Both the position numbers and the translations under genes were made by a program. A stretch of DNA of 23,902 bases from positions 1 to 23,902 of the forward strand of contig CAKUEZ010000022.1 of the NCBI GenBank assembly GCA_934646965.1. The letters are read 5' to 3'. The first letter of the stretch is position 1; every line of letters begins with the position of its first letter. This document shows, piece by piece, positions 1 to 7,323 of the stretch. Under the pieces are notes generated by a model. The model had not been told where the DNA came from. It saw only the letters and a program-made list of their open reading frames with translations, and made no database searches. This DNA comes from an uncultured Collinsella sp. GTDB lineage: Bacteria > Actinomycetota > Coriobacteriia > Coriobacteriales > Coriobacteriaceae.

Positions 1-863
1 CCGTTCTCGTACCAGTAGTGAACGGCGCGCAGGCAGGCGCGGTCGCCCAGCTTGGCGCGCAGCTCGGGGAGCTTGGCGTCAAAGTCGGCAACGTTTACCT
101 CGCACAGACGTGCTTTGCCGAACTCGGCGGCGACGTCCTGCATCTCGCGCGGCACGGCGGCGTAGTCATCGGTGGCCGCCACATGGTCGGCGCCAACCTT
201 AACGAGCACGAGCGCATAGCCGTGATCCTCAAAGTTGAGCTCGAGCTTCTGAGTTTTAGGCTGAGCTTGGTCCTCAAAATCCATGTAGGCAAGGCCGCCC
301 AGGCACACGGCAGCCTGGTCCATCAGGCCGCAGGGCTTGCCGTAGTAGTTGTTCTCGGTGCGCTGGCTCATCTGGGCGAGTGCGACGGGCTCAATAGCGG
401 GCGCGCCCCAGAGGGTCTCCATGACGCGACCGTATGCGGCCTCGACGGCAGCGGAGCTGGAAAGGCCGCCGCCCGAGGGGACGGAGCAGGTAAAGGCGAA
501 GTCGAAGCCCTGGGGCTCAACGCCCAGGGCTGCGACCTCGTGGGCCATGCCGCGGACGAGGCTTGCGGACGTGCCCTTCTCGGACTCCTGAACATCCAGC
601 GTGTCGAGCGTGATCTCAAAGGTGGGGTAGCCCTCGTCGGCAACGCGGACCTTGTTGGTGTCGGTTGCCACGGCAATGCCGTCGACGGCGACATCGAGTG
701 AGCCGGCGATAACGTGGCCGCCCTCGTGGTCGGTGTGGTTGCCGCTGATCTCGGAGCGGCCGGGCGCGTGCACGTAGAGCACCTGTCGGTCGCCGATGGG
801 GCCAAACTCCTCCTCAAACAGCTTGGTGAGGGTCGCGAGCGTCTTTTCGTCGGGGGCGGTCAT
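1..863 (-). CDS. galK: Galactokinase (3' end cut by window edge)
   Basis: A GHMP-family kinase that phosphorylates galactose to galactose-1-phosphate with ATP, the first Leloir step in the cytoplasm. About 287 residues are visible of a usual 390-430; the C-terminus lies beyond base 1. The N-terminal galactokinase signature is residues 33-49 (APGRSEISGNHTDHEGG), a variant of the classical GRVNLIGEHTDYNGG that keeps the GxHTDxxGG core. The GHMP ATP loop is at 129-141 (PSGGGLSSSAAVE) and the catalytic-Asp segment CGLMDQ at 179-183. ATG at 863-861 follows an AAAGGA ribosome site. It is divergent from the LacI-type regulator, and operator-like sites lie between them, so galactose-responsive repression is likely (inference). 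The variant signature could mean an altered sugar specificity, but galactokinase is by far the best call. Confidence 0.92.
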   Translation of the reverse strand, partial: MTAPDEKTLATLTKLFEEEFGPIGDRQVLYVHAPGRSEISGNHTDHEGGHVIAGSLDVAVDGIAVATDTNKVRVADEGYPTFEITLDTLDVQESEKGTSASLVRGMAHEVAALGVEPQGFDFAFTCSVPSGGGLSSSAAVEAAYGRVMETLWGAPAIEPVALAQMSQRTENNYYGKPCGLMDQAAVCLGGLAYMDFEDQAQPKTQKLELNFEDHGYALVLVKVGADHVAATDDYAAVPREMQDVAAEFGKARLCEVNVADFDAKLPELRAKLGDRACLRAVHYWYEN

Positions 864-903
864 GAGGGTCCTTTCTTTGGCGCGTACGGACGATTTTTGC
901 GTC

Positions 904-989
904 GTTATGAGTACGTTAACAATTTGAAGCGGCATGAACTCAGCATCCACGATGCCGCACGTTAAGGGCTATGTTAACGTACTCATAAC
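904..989. promoter_or_regulatory. Pair of inverted LacI-type operators upstream of galK
   Basis: An 18-bp sequence GTTATGAGTACGTTAACA at 904-921 recurs exactly as its reverse complement at 972-989, with 50 bp between. Each arm contains a central CG flanked by imperfect dyad halves, as in LacI/GalR-family operators. A GCGGCAT/ATGCCGC hairpin (929-935, 952-958) lies between the two. This spacing could let a tetramer loop the DNA or let each arm control one divergent gene. The rest of the 864-1201 gap shows only the third operator copy and the ribosome sites; no confident -35/-10 pair was identified. Confidence 0.7.
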
Positions 990-1093
990 ACAACGCTTAT
1001 TACTTTTTGAGAATCTGGTAATCGGTCGAAATTCGGCCGTGAACGGTAGTGCCGTATGGACTTATGGAGCAGAAGAGCTGCAGCTAGAAAAAG

Positions 1094-1109
1094 TAGAGTA
1101 CGTTAACAT
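1094..1109. promoter_or_regulatory. Third copy of the LacI-type operator
   Basis: TAGAGTACGTTAACAT repeats the core GAGTACGTTAACA of the pair at 904-989, in the same orientation as the first arm. It lies about 90 bp before the GTG start of the LacI-family gene, consistent with autoregulation. Three matches to one 13-mer within about 200 bp of a regulator gene are unlikely to be chance. Confidence 0.65.
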
Positions 1110-1201
1110 GCGTCCGACGATAGCGGTCTTCCGCGCGGGCTCTATTCCTGCACGGGCCGGTATGTACGCTCTTTTGATCTCGCAAGGGTGAAGGTGATCT
1201 T

Positions 1202-2233
1202 GTGGCAAGGCGCCCCTCCAACGATACAGGCTCGCGTCCGGTTTCCATGGCCGACGTCGCCCGCGCTGCCGGCGTTTCGCAGCAGACGGTTTCGCGCGTC
1301 GCCAACGGCATGCCTAACGTTAACGAGCAGACGCGCCAGCGCGTGCAGGCCGCCATGCAAGAGCTCGGCTTCCGCCCCAGCTATGCCGGTCGCTCCCTGC
1401 GCGACGGTTGCTACCATTCGGTCGGCTTGTGCGTCAATGACGTCACCAAGTTTGGGAACCTCACAATGATTGACGGCATTGCCAGCGCCGCTCGCGAGCA
1501 TGCTTGCGCCATCACGTTGGTCGAGATGTCCAAGACCGAGGAGTTTTCGCTTGCCGAGGCCACGCGTCGCATGGCGGCGCTGCCGGTCGATGGCATCATC
1601 ATCGGCATGAGCCGCATGGCGCCCGACTTTGAGTCTTTCGAACCGCTGCCGGGTATCGGCACGGTTATCGTCACCATGTACGCACATCCGCGCGTGACCA
1701 CGGTCGATTCCGACCATTACGGCTGCTCGCTACTGCTTATGGATCACCTGTTTGAGCTTGGCCACGAGCAGATTCGATATATCGGCGGCCCGTCCTTCTC
1801 GGTGGACGAGCAGTTCCGTCGCGCCGGTTGGCAAGACGCGCTCGAGCGCAGGCACATCGAGCCGGTGGAGCCGCTCGAGGGCGACTGGTCTGCCAATAGC
1901 GGCTACGAAGCCGGCAGGTATCTGGCAGAGCATGACCGCATCATGACGGCGATTTACGCGGCAAACGATCAGATGGCAAACGGAGCCATCGCCGCGCTGC
2001 GCGATAGCGGCCTGCGCGTACCCGAGGACGTGAGCGTGGTGGGCGTCGATGATTCGCTCGACGATTTTGTCGCGCACAACGAGCTCACGACCGTGCGATT
2101 CGATCTGCATCAGCGCGGACGCGAGGTGTTTGAGCACGCGGTTCCCGAGGCGGGTACGCCGGGCAAAACCGTTGCCATCCGTATTCCCGGTCAGCTCATC
2201 GTTCGACATAGTACGGCGGCGCCGCGCGCATAG
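1202..2233 (+). CDS. LacI/GalR-family transcriptional regulator
   Basis: A 343-residue sugar-responsive repressor. Residues 16-37 (MADVARAAGVSQQTVSRVANG) form the LacI helix-turn-helix, followed by the hinge region (about 48-66). A periplasmic-binding-protein-like ligand domain of about 270 residues follows, with the family's usual strand patterns (VGLCVNDV, DGIIIG, IRYIGGP, AIYAANDQMANG, VSVVGVDDS). The start is GTG at 1202 after AAGGTGAT; the frame has no better ATG upstream. It diverges from galK, and three operator-like repeats lie between the two, so it probably represses galK and itself in response to galactose or a derivative (inference). No base-composition anomaly was seen. Confidence 0.9.
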   Translation: MARRPSNDTGSRPVSMADVARAAGVSQQTVSRVANGMPNVNEQTRQRVQAAMQELGFRPSYAGRSLRDGCYHSVGLCVNDVTKFGNLTMIDGIASAAREHACAITLVEMSKTEEFSLAEATRRMAALPVDGIIIGMSRMAPDFESFEPLPGIGTVIVTMYAHPRVTTVDSDHYGCSLLLMDHLFELGHEQIRYIGGPSFSVDEQFRRAGWQDALERRHIEPVEPLEGDWSANSGYEAGRYLAEHDRIMTAIYAANDQMANGAIAALRDSGLRVPEDVSVVGVDDSLDDFVAHNELTTVRFDLHQRGREVFEHAVPEAGTPGKTVAIRIPGQLIVRHSTAAPRA

Positions 2234-2316
2234 TTTCCGCAGGTCAACGGCGCATTGCTGCGCTTCAATAACAAATGGTAATGATGCCGGCAGATAACTG
2301 TTGGGATGTAGCCGAG

Positions 2317-2325
2317 TGCTATGAT
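2317..2325 (+). promoter_or_regulatory. Extended -10 promoter of the flavodiiron gene
   Basis: TGCTATGAT is an extended -10 element (TGn plus TATGAT). It lies 38 bp before the ATG at 2363, leaving a leader of about 30 nt. No good -35 hexamer is seen at 17 bp, which is normal for extended -10 promoters. Confidence 0.5.
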
Positions 2326-2362
2326 AGACGAGTTCTTTTGTCTATCTAGGAGGCTTTGCCTG

Positions 2363-3523
2363 ATGGAGATCACCAAGGATATCCGCTACGTTGGCGTCGA
2401 CGATCACGACATTGACCTGTTCGAGGGCCAGTACGACGTGTCCGAGAACGGCATGGCATACAACAGCTACGTTATCTTGGGCGAGAAGATCGCTGTCGCC
2501 GATTCGGTCGACGGCGGTTTTGTTGATGAGTGGCTCGGCAACATCGAGAGCGTGCTCGACGGTCGCACGCCCGATTACCTGGTCGTTCACCACATGGAGC
2601 CCGACCACTCCGCTGGCATCGCCGCCTTTATGGAGCGCTATCCCCAGGCACAGATCGTGGCCAGCATGGGCGCCTTCCGCATGATGGTCAACTACTTTGG
2701 CACCGATTACCCCGAGCGCAAGATGGTCGTCAAAGAGGGCGACGTGCTCGACCTGGGCGGCCACAGCCTGACGTTTGTCGGCGCCCCCAACGTGCACTGG
2801 CCCGAGGTGCTGTTCTCCTACGAGGCCACGGACAAAGTGCTCTTCAGCGCTGACGGCTTTGGCAAGTTCGGCGCCAACGACATCGAGGACCCGGAAGGCT
2901 GGGCCTGCGAGGCGCGCCGCTACTACTTTGGTATCGTCGGTAAGTTCGGCAAGTTCGTGCAGGCCGTGCTCAAGAAGGCTGCCGATCTGGACATCCAGAT
3001 CATCTGCCCGCTCCACGGTCCCGTGCTGACCGAGAACCTGGGCTACTATCTCGACACCTACAACACGTGGTCGTGCTACCAGCCCGAGGACGAGGGCATC
3101 ACGATTGCCTACGCGAGCGTCTACGGCCATCTGAAGGCAGCCGTCGAGGAGCTCGCTTCTGCGCTCGAGGCTCGCGGCCAGAAGGTCTCCGTCTTTGACC
3201 TGGCTCGCGATGATATGGCCGAGGCCGTTGAGGATGCGTTCCGTTACGACCGTCTGGTGCTTGCTTCCATCACCTACCAGGGCGAGATCTTCCCGTTCAT
3301 GAGCACCTTCATCCACACGCTCGCCGAGCATGCCTACCAGAACCGTACCGTGGCGCTTGTCGAGGCCGGTTCCTGGGCGCCTGCCGCTGCCAAGGTCATG
3401 ACCAAGGAGCTCGAGGGCATGAAGGACATCACCCTGGCGCAGAACAAGGTGACCGTCCTGGGTTCGCTCAACGACGCATCGCGCGTCCAGATCGAAGCCC
3501 TAGCCGACGAGCTGTCCAAGTAA
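2363..3523 (+). CDS. fprA: Flavodiiron protein (FprA-type A flavoprotein)
   Basis: A 386-residue cytoplasmic flavodiiron protein that reduces O2 to water and/or NO to N2O, protecting anaerobes. The N-terminal metallo-beta-lactamase-like domain (about 1-245) has all diiron ligands: HxExDH at 77-82 (H77, E79, D81, H82), H145, D164 and H218 (CPLHGP). The C-terminal flavodoxin domain (about 247-386) starts with the FMN loop YASVYGHL and contains a conserved TYQGEIFPFM segment. The start is ATG 2363 with TAGGAGG at 2347-2353; an in-frame ATG at 2321 lies on the -10 element and lacks a ribosome site. It is a single-gene unit with its own promoter and terminator. No rubredoxin or flavin reductase partner lies beside it. 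Oxygen versus NO preference cannot be read from the sequence. Confidence 0.95.
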   Translation: MEITKDIRYVGVDDHDIDLFEGQYDVSENGMAYNSYVILGEKIAVADSVDGGFVDEWLGNIESVLDGRTPDYLVVHHMEPDHSAGIAAFMERYPQAQIVASMGAFRMMVNYFGTDYPERKMVVKEGDVLDLGGHSLTFVGAPNVHWPEVLFSYEATDKVLFSADGFGKFGANDIEDPEGWACEARRYYFGIVGKFGKFVQAVLKKAADLDIQIICPLHGPVLTENLGYYLDTYNTWSCYQPEDEGITIAYASVYGHLKAAVEELASALEARGQKVSVFDLARDDMAEAVEDAFRYDRLVLASITYQGEIFPFMSTFIHTLAEHAYQNRTVALVEAGSWAPAAAKVMTKELEGMKDITLAQNKVTVLGSLNDASRVQIEALADELSK

Positions 3524-3545
3524 CGACACGTTCACTTCCGCCGTC

Positions 3546-3590
3546 AAAACCACCACAAAGGCAGGCACCTTTGTGGTGGTTTTTGTTTTT
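3546..3590 (+). terminator. Rho-independent terminator of fprA
   Basis: ACCACCACAAAGG (3549-3561) pairs with CCTTTGTGGTGGT (3568-3580) around a CAGGCA loop, followed by a T-rich tract. Related hairpins occur at 5067-5111 and 15330-15364, with a half copy at 13734-13752. Confidence 0.88.
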
Positions 3591-3627
3591 AGTCGAAGAG
3601 GACAGCTGGCGCTGCTGTCGACCGTTT

Positions 3628-3703
3628 GCTCAAAGAACTCAAGGATGCTCAAAAAACTCAAAAGCGCTCAAAAAAATCAAGGGTGTTCAAAGAAATCAAG
3701 GGT
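3628..3703 (+). repeat. Four tandem 19-bp repeats upstream of the ATPase gene
   Basis: Four consecutive 19-bp units start at 3628, 3647, 3666 and 3685, each a variant of GCTCAAARAAMTCAAGGGT. The array ends about 40 bp before the ATPase start at 3745. The units are A-rich, iteron-like and have no spacers, so this is not CRISPR. It could be a binding array for the ATPase product or another regulator, or a simple expansion. Confidence 0.8.
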
Positions 3704-3744
3704 TGTAGGGCATAATGGAATTACGTGAGTTCAAGGGAGGCTTT

Positions 3745-4860
3745 ATGGCGGCGGCGACAGCGTACAGGCAAGCAAATCCGTTCACGCCGATGTTCGGACG
3801 TGTACCGGCATACATGGCCGGCCGTGAGCAAATCATTGATGATATGGTGCTGGCGTTTGAAGGTGCCGATTCCGACCCCAACCTATGCTCGATTTTCTAC
3901 GGCGCGCGCGGGACGGGCAAAACGGCTCTTTTAGCATATCTGTCATACCGCGCCCAGCAAGAAGGCTGGATTACGGCGAATGTGACGGCTTCGGACGGGA
4001 TGCTCGAAGACATTCTGCAGCGCCTCAACGAATCGGCCGCCCATCTGATCGAAAAGCCCGCTTCTAGGCGTGTGAACAGTGTTGGGATTGCCTCTATAGG
4101 AAGTATGAGCTGGGAAAACGTTGATATCGAATATGAGGGCGCCAACTGGCGTACTAAGATGAACGCTCTGTTTGCTCAGCTTGAAGCGACTGGCACCGGG
4201 GTACTTATCGCCGTTGACGAGGTGGATGCATCGTTTGTGCAAATGACGGAGCTCGTTACCACTTACCAGCATTTTGTAAGTGAGAACAAAAAGGTGGCTT
4301 TGCTTATGGCGGGGTTGCCGTTTCGTGTGTTGGCGTTGCTGACGGGAAAATCGACATCGTTTCTCCGCCGTGCGGCCCAGCATTCGCTGGGATCTATTTC
4401 GCCGACTGAGGTAAAAGAAGCGTTCCGGCTGACGATCGAAGACGGCGGCAAGACGATTTCAGATGAGGCAGTCGATCGTGCCGCCGAGGCGATCGATGGC
4501 TTTCCATTTATGTTCCAGCTGGTGGGATATCGGGCATGGAACGCTTCGCGCCAAGCGTCTGAGGTTTCCCTTGAAGATGTCGAACGAGGCGCGAAGCTTG
4601 CGCAAGAGGAGCTCGAATCGCGCGTTTTTGCCTCGACTGCGGCAGAACTTTCAAAGGGGGACTTGGATTTTCTTCGTGCAATGAATCCGGAGGGGACGAC
4701 GACCAGGCAAGAATTGGCTGCGCGGCTTAAGAAAAGCTCCGGTTCGATTTCGACGTATAAGAAACGTCTGATTGAGGCAGGGGTGATTGAAGAGCCCTTG
4801 CAAGGGCGTTTCGAGTTTGCGCTGCCGGGCTTCGGTCGATATGTAGCGTCTCTTTGTTAG
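3745..4860 (+). CDS. AAA+ ATPase with C-terminal winged helix (Orc1/Cdc6-like)
   Basis: A 371-residue ATP-binding protein of unknown role. Walker A is GARGTGKTA at 53-61, Walker B VLIAVDEVD at 153-161, and a sensor-like strand LLMAGLP is at about 186-192. Residues 300-365 look like a winged helix (GTTTRQELAARLKKSSGSISTYKKRL, split as TRQELAARLKK and SGSISTYKKRL). The architecture resembles Orc1/Cdc6-like and AAA_16-type ATPases found singly in actinobacteria and archaea. The start is ATG 3745 preceded by AAGGGAGG; an in-frame ATG at 3715 would add ten residues with a weaker site. It stands alone, with tandem repeats just upstream and an inverted-repeat element just downstream. Its third-position GC looks lower than in its neighbours, which may indicate acquisition. 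The substrate is unknown. Confidence 0.85.
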   Translation: MAAATAYRQANPFTPMFGRVPAYMAGREQIIDDMVLAFEGADSDPNLCSIFYGARGTGKTALLAYLSYRAQQEGWITANVTASDGMLEDILQRLNESAAHLIEKPASRRVNSVGIASIGSMSWENVDIEYEGANWRTKMNALFAQLEATGTGVLIAVDEVDASFVQMTELVTTYQHFVSENKKVALLMAGLPFRVLALLTGKSTSFLRRAAQHSLGSISPTEVKEAFRLTIEDGGKTISDEAVDRAAEAIDGFPFMFQLVGYRAWNASRQASEVSLEDVERGAKLAQEELESRVFASTAAELSKGDLDFLRAMNPEGTTTRQELAARLKKSSGSISTYKKRLIEAGVIEEPLQGRFEFALPGFGRYVASLC

Positions 4861-4898
4861 AGGCTCACTTCTGCGAAGATCGTTTCGTGTCCTTCGCT

Positions 4899-5036
4899 GT
4901 CTCAATCTGTAACATCTGAGTGGCAAAATCGACTCTATCTGTTACAGATTTAGATTAAGGGCGGGGATCGAGCGGGATTATCTCGATCTGTAACAGTTAG
5001 CCGGCTTTTAAGGGCCTAGTTGTTACAGATTGAGAC
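4899..5036. repeat. 138-bp element with 16-bp terminal inverted repeats, copy 1
   Basis: GTCTCAATCTGTAACA (4899-4914) and its exact reverse complement (5021-5036) bound the element. Two internal copies of the core, ATCTGTTACAGAT (about 4937-4949, dyad) and TCTCGATCTGTAACA (4981-4995), give four units in alternating orientation. A second copy with the same architecture is at 13784-13919. The 250-bp gap between the convergent ATPase and DeoR genes holds only this element and the hairpin at 5067-5111. It may be a MITE-like repeat, a multi-site protein-binding array or a structured transcript. Confidence 0.85.
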
Positions 5037-5066
5037 AAACTGGCGGAGCGAACCGTCGTGCCGCTC

Positions 5067-5111
5067 AACCGCCACAAAGGTGCCTGTCCCCTTTGTGGTG
5101 GTTTTTGTTTT
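5067..5111 (+). terminator. Terminator-like hairpin between ATPase and DeoR genes
   Basis: AACCGCCACAAAGG (5067-5080) pairs with CCTTTGTGGTGGTT (5090-5103), with one G-T wobble. A T-rich tract follows on the plus strand and reaches the DeoR stop codon. The minus strand carries the GGGACAGG loop word shared by other hairpins here. The T-tract polarity suits plus-strand transcription from the ATPase. Confidence 0.75.
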
Positions 5112-5913
5112 AGGCGGTTGCGATGATGAGGGATGGGGTGGTGCCGTTGGTGACTTCGGCGATTGAGGCGACGACGGCGCCTTCGGGGTCGCGGTCCATC
5201 ACGATGGCGTCGACATCGGCGAGCTCGGCAAAGCGGTACATGCCGCGTCCGTTGACCTTGCTGGCGTCCATGAGGGCGACGCTTTGGCGGGCGGCGGAGA
5301 TCATGGCTGTTTTGGTCTCGGCCATCTGCGGAAAGTCGGTCGTAAAGCCGCAGCCGGGAACAAAAGCTCCAGGGCACATGACGGCAAGGTCGGCGTGAAC
5401 CATCTGGAGCGCTTGCATAGTGAGCGGTCCGTATAGATAGCGATGGCCTTTGCGCAGCGCGCCTCCCAACATGACGACGTCGACCGAGGGCATGCTTTCG
5501 TCGATGTAATCGGAGATGGTGATGTCAGCCGTGATGACGGTGATGCCGTCGCGCTGGTCGAGGAGCCGGACAAATTCGAGCGCGGTGGTGCCCGAGTCGA
5601 CAAGCAAGGTGTCGCCGTCGTTAACGAGTTCGATCGCGCTTTGTGCGATGGCCTGCTTGGCGGCGACATTGACGTTAATGCGGCGATCCTGCGTGGAGAC
5701 AGTCAGGCGCTTGTGGAGCGATACGGCGCCACCATGCGTGCGGCGTAGCTTGCCGGCCTCGGCGAGCGCGTCCAGGTCGGCGCGGGCGGTGACGGAGGAC
5801 ACGCCAAAGGTCTGGGCGATTTCGGCCACCTGCACCGAGGCGTTGTGCTCGAGCATTTCCATGATGGCGGCGCGACGCTCATCGGCGAAGGCTCGGGTTG
5901 CAGCTTGAGCCAT
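5110..5913 (-). CDS. DeoR-family transcriptional regulator
   Basis: A repressor of the DeoR/GlpR sugar-metabolism family, 267 residues from the chosen start. The N-terminal DeoR helix-turn-helix spans about 12-63 (ERRAAIMEMLEHNASVQVAE, then TARADLDALAEAGKLRRTHGG). The C-terminal effector domain, which usually binds a phosphorylated sugar, has the family motifs VDSGTTALEF, MLGGALRKGH and MDASKVNGRG. ATG 5913 is preceded by ATGGAGC at good spacing; an ATG at 5970 would add 19 residues but has only an A-rich upstream stretch. It diverges from the aldolase gene, so it likely controls that gene and itself (inference). AT-rich dyads at 5970-6023 are candidate operators. Confidence 0.88.
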   Translation of the reverse strand: MAQAATRAFADERRAAIMEMLEHNASVQVAEIAQTFGVSSVTARADLDALAEAGKLRRTHGGAVSLHKRLTVSTQDRRINVNVAAKQAIAQSAIELVNDGDTLLVDSGTTALEFVRLLDQRDGITVITADITISDYIDESMPSVDVVMLGGALRKGHRYLYGPLTMQALQMVHADLAVMCPGAFVPGCGFTTDFPQMAETKTAMISAARQSVALMDASKVNGRGMYRFAELADVDAIVMDRDPEGAVVASIAEVTNGTTPSLIIATA

Positions 5914-5969
5914 GGCAGCTCCATTCTCGGCAAAATTTGCAGGAATTGTGTTGACTCTATTTTCGTTCA

Positions 5970-6023
5970 TTTTCTTTTTGAGTAAGAAAACGCCTTTCGA
6001 TTACTTATCTTTTCTATAAAAGA
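5970..6023. promoter_or_regulatory. AT-rich dyads in the deoR/aldolase divergent region
   Basis: Two short inverted repeats lie in an AT-rich patch: TTTTCTT/AAGAAAA (5970-5976, 5984-5990) and TCTTTT/AAAAGA around CTAT (6008-6023). The 5914-6247 gap is a shared control region; a TACAAT at 6157-6162 could be a -10 for the aldolase but lacks a convincing -35. Assignment to DeoR is inference. Confidence 0.35.
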
Positions 6024-6247
6024 AAGACATGAAGCATTCAAAACTCAATATCGAACACGTGCGTTCGGTTCCAATCCCTTCCGTTTGCTTTTCAAATTTG
6101 AGGGCTCAACTCCGTGTAGGGGCGTTTTCCCACACATCCAGACCCTTCGAATTTCATACAATGGGCGCAGCAAAACGCAAGGTAAAACGCCTTGCGGACA
6201 CGTACGCCCGATGTCCAGATGCGGGCGAGGGAGAGGAGCAAACGCTC

Positions 6248-7105
6248 ATGGCACTTGTTACCACCGAAAAGATGCTCAAGGACGCTCAGGCCGGCCACTA
6301 CGCCGTCGGCGCGTTCAACGTCGAGAACCTCGAGTTTGTTATGGCCGTTCTGGCCGCCGCCGAGGAGACCAAGTCCCCCGTCATCATGCAGACCACCCCG
6401 GGCACCATCAAGACCGCTGGTCTGGACTACTTCTACGGCATGGTCAAGGCTGCCGCTGAGCGCGCTTCCGTGCCCGTCGCTCTGCACCTCGATCACGGCG
6501 ATGGTTATGACCGCTGCATGCAGGCTTTCCGCACGGGCTACACCTCTGTCATGATCGACGGTTCGCACGAGTCCTTCGAGGACAACATCGCCCTGACCAA
6601 GTCCGTCGCCGACGCTGGCCGCGCCATGGGCGTGCCCGTCGAGGCCGAGCTCGGTAAGGTTGGCGGCAAGGAGGACGACGGTCCCGCGGTTGAGGGCGAG
6701 AGCCCCTACACCGATCCGGCCGAGGCCAAGGAGTTCGTCGAGCGTACCGGCTGCACCTCCCTCGCAATTGGCGTTGGCACCAGCCACGGTGTGTACACGA
6801 GCGATCCGCACATCGAGCAGTCCGTGGTCAAAGCCATCCGCGACGCCGTCGACGTGCCGCTGGTCCTGCACGGCACCTCCGGTGTGCCCGATGAGCAGGT
6901 TGCCGAGGCTGTGAAGAACGGCATCTGCAAGGTCAACTACGCCACCGAGCTGCGTCAGGCCTACACCAAGGGCTTCATGGCCTACATGGCCGAGAACCCC
7001 GCCTGCTTCGACCCCAAGAAGCCGGCCAAGGAGGGCATGCGCGAGATCACCGAGCTGGTTAAGATCCGCATGACCAACCTCAACTCTGTGGGCAAAGCAG
7101 AGTAA
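6248..7105 (+). CDS. fba: Class II fructose/tagatose-bisphosphate aldolase
   Basis: A 285-residue zinc aldolase that cleaves fructose-1,6-bisphosphate, or tagatose-1,6-bisphosphate, to dihydroxyacetone phosphate and glyceraldehyde-3-phosphate. Class II landmarks: HLDHGD at 80-85 (D82 catalytic, H83 zinc), the SVMIDGSH strand (100-107), EAELGKVGG (132-140), the zinc histidine in GTSHGVY (H180), and HGTSG (208-212, H208 zinc) followed by CKVNYATELR. Length matches FbaA/GatY/KbaY. The start is ATG 6248 after GAGAGGAGC; the frame is open back to 6029, but that extension of 73 residues matches no family and lacks a ribosome site. A nearby galactokinase and sugar regulators make tagatose-bisphosphate use possible; the motifs alone do not separate the two. 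Confidence 0.92.
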   Translation: MALVTTEKMLKDAQAGHYAVGAFNVENLEFVMAVLAAAEETKSPVIMQTTPGTIKTAGLDYFYGMVKAAAERASVPVALHLDHGDGYDRCMQAFRTGYTSVMIDGSHESFEDNIALTKSVADAGRAMGVPVEAELGKVGGKEDDGPAVEGESPYTDPAEAKEFVERTGCTSLAIGVGTSHGVYTSDPHIEQSVVKAIRDAVDVPLVLHGTSGVPDEQVAEAVKNGICKVNYATELRQAYTKGFMAYMAENPACFDPKKPAKEGMREITELVKIRMTNLNSVGKAE

Positions 7106-7129
7106 CAGCAAGGGTATTCTGATTCCACC

Positions 7130-7274
7130 GGGCCGTCCGAAAACGGAAAAGGGCCTATCTCTCAGAACGTCCTCGGACATGTCGGAAGCCCCGCCGCGCG
7201 CTACGCGCTGCGGGGCTTCCTCCGTCCTGCGGAATGTTCTGAGAGATAGGCCCTTTTCCGTTTTCGGACGGCCC
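7130..7274. repeat. 39-bp perfect inverted repeat with inner hairpin
   Basis: Bases 7130-7168 are the exact reverse complement of 7236-7274. Inside, GGAAGCCCCGC (7184-7194) pairs with GCGGGGCTTCC (7210-7220). The structure separates the convergent aldolase and HAD genes and could stop transcription from both sides, although neither side has a long T-tract. It could also be a palindromic repeat inserted after the aldolase. Confidence 0.85.
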
Positions 7275-7323
7275 TGCTCAATCGCCCTTGTGGCGTTGGG
7301 GCTGAAAGGGTGGGGTGCGGGGG

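Noticed and set aside
18..701. 227-residue plus-strand ORF
   Set aside because: It is antisense to galactokinase, whose conserved motifs are on the minus strand.
1312..1326. Fourth operator copy (TAACGTTAAC) inside the LacI-family gene
   Set aside because: It encodes the PNVNE segment typical of LacI headpieces, so the similarity is explained by coding constraint and it lacks the GAGTAC half.
3628..3703. CRISPR-like array
   Set aside because: The four 19-bp units are directly adjacent with no spacers, and no cas gene is present.
6029..6247. 73-residue N-terminal extension of the aldolase
   Set aside because: Class II aldolases begin close to MALVTTEKML; the extension has no family match, and GAGAGGAGC lies just before 6248.
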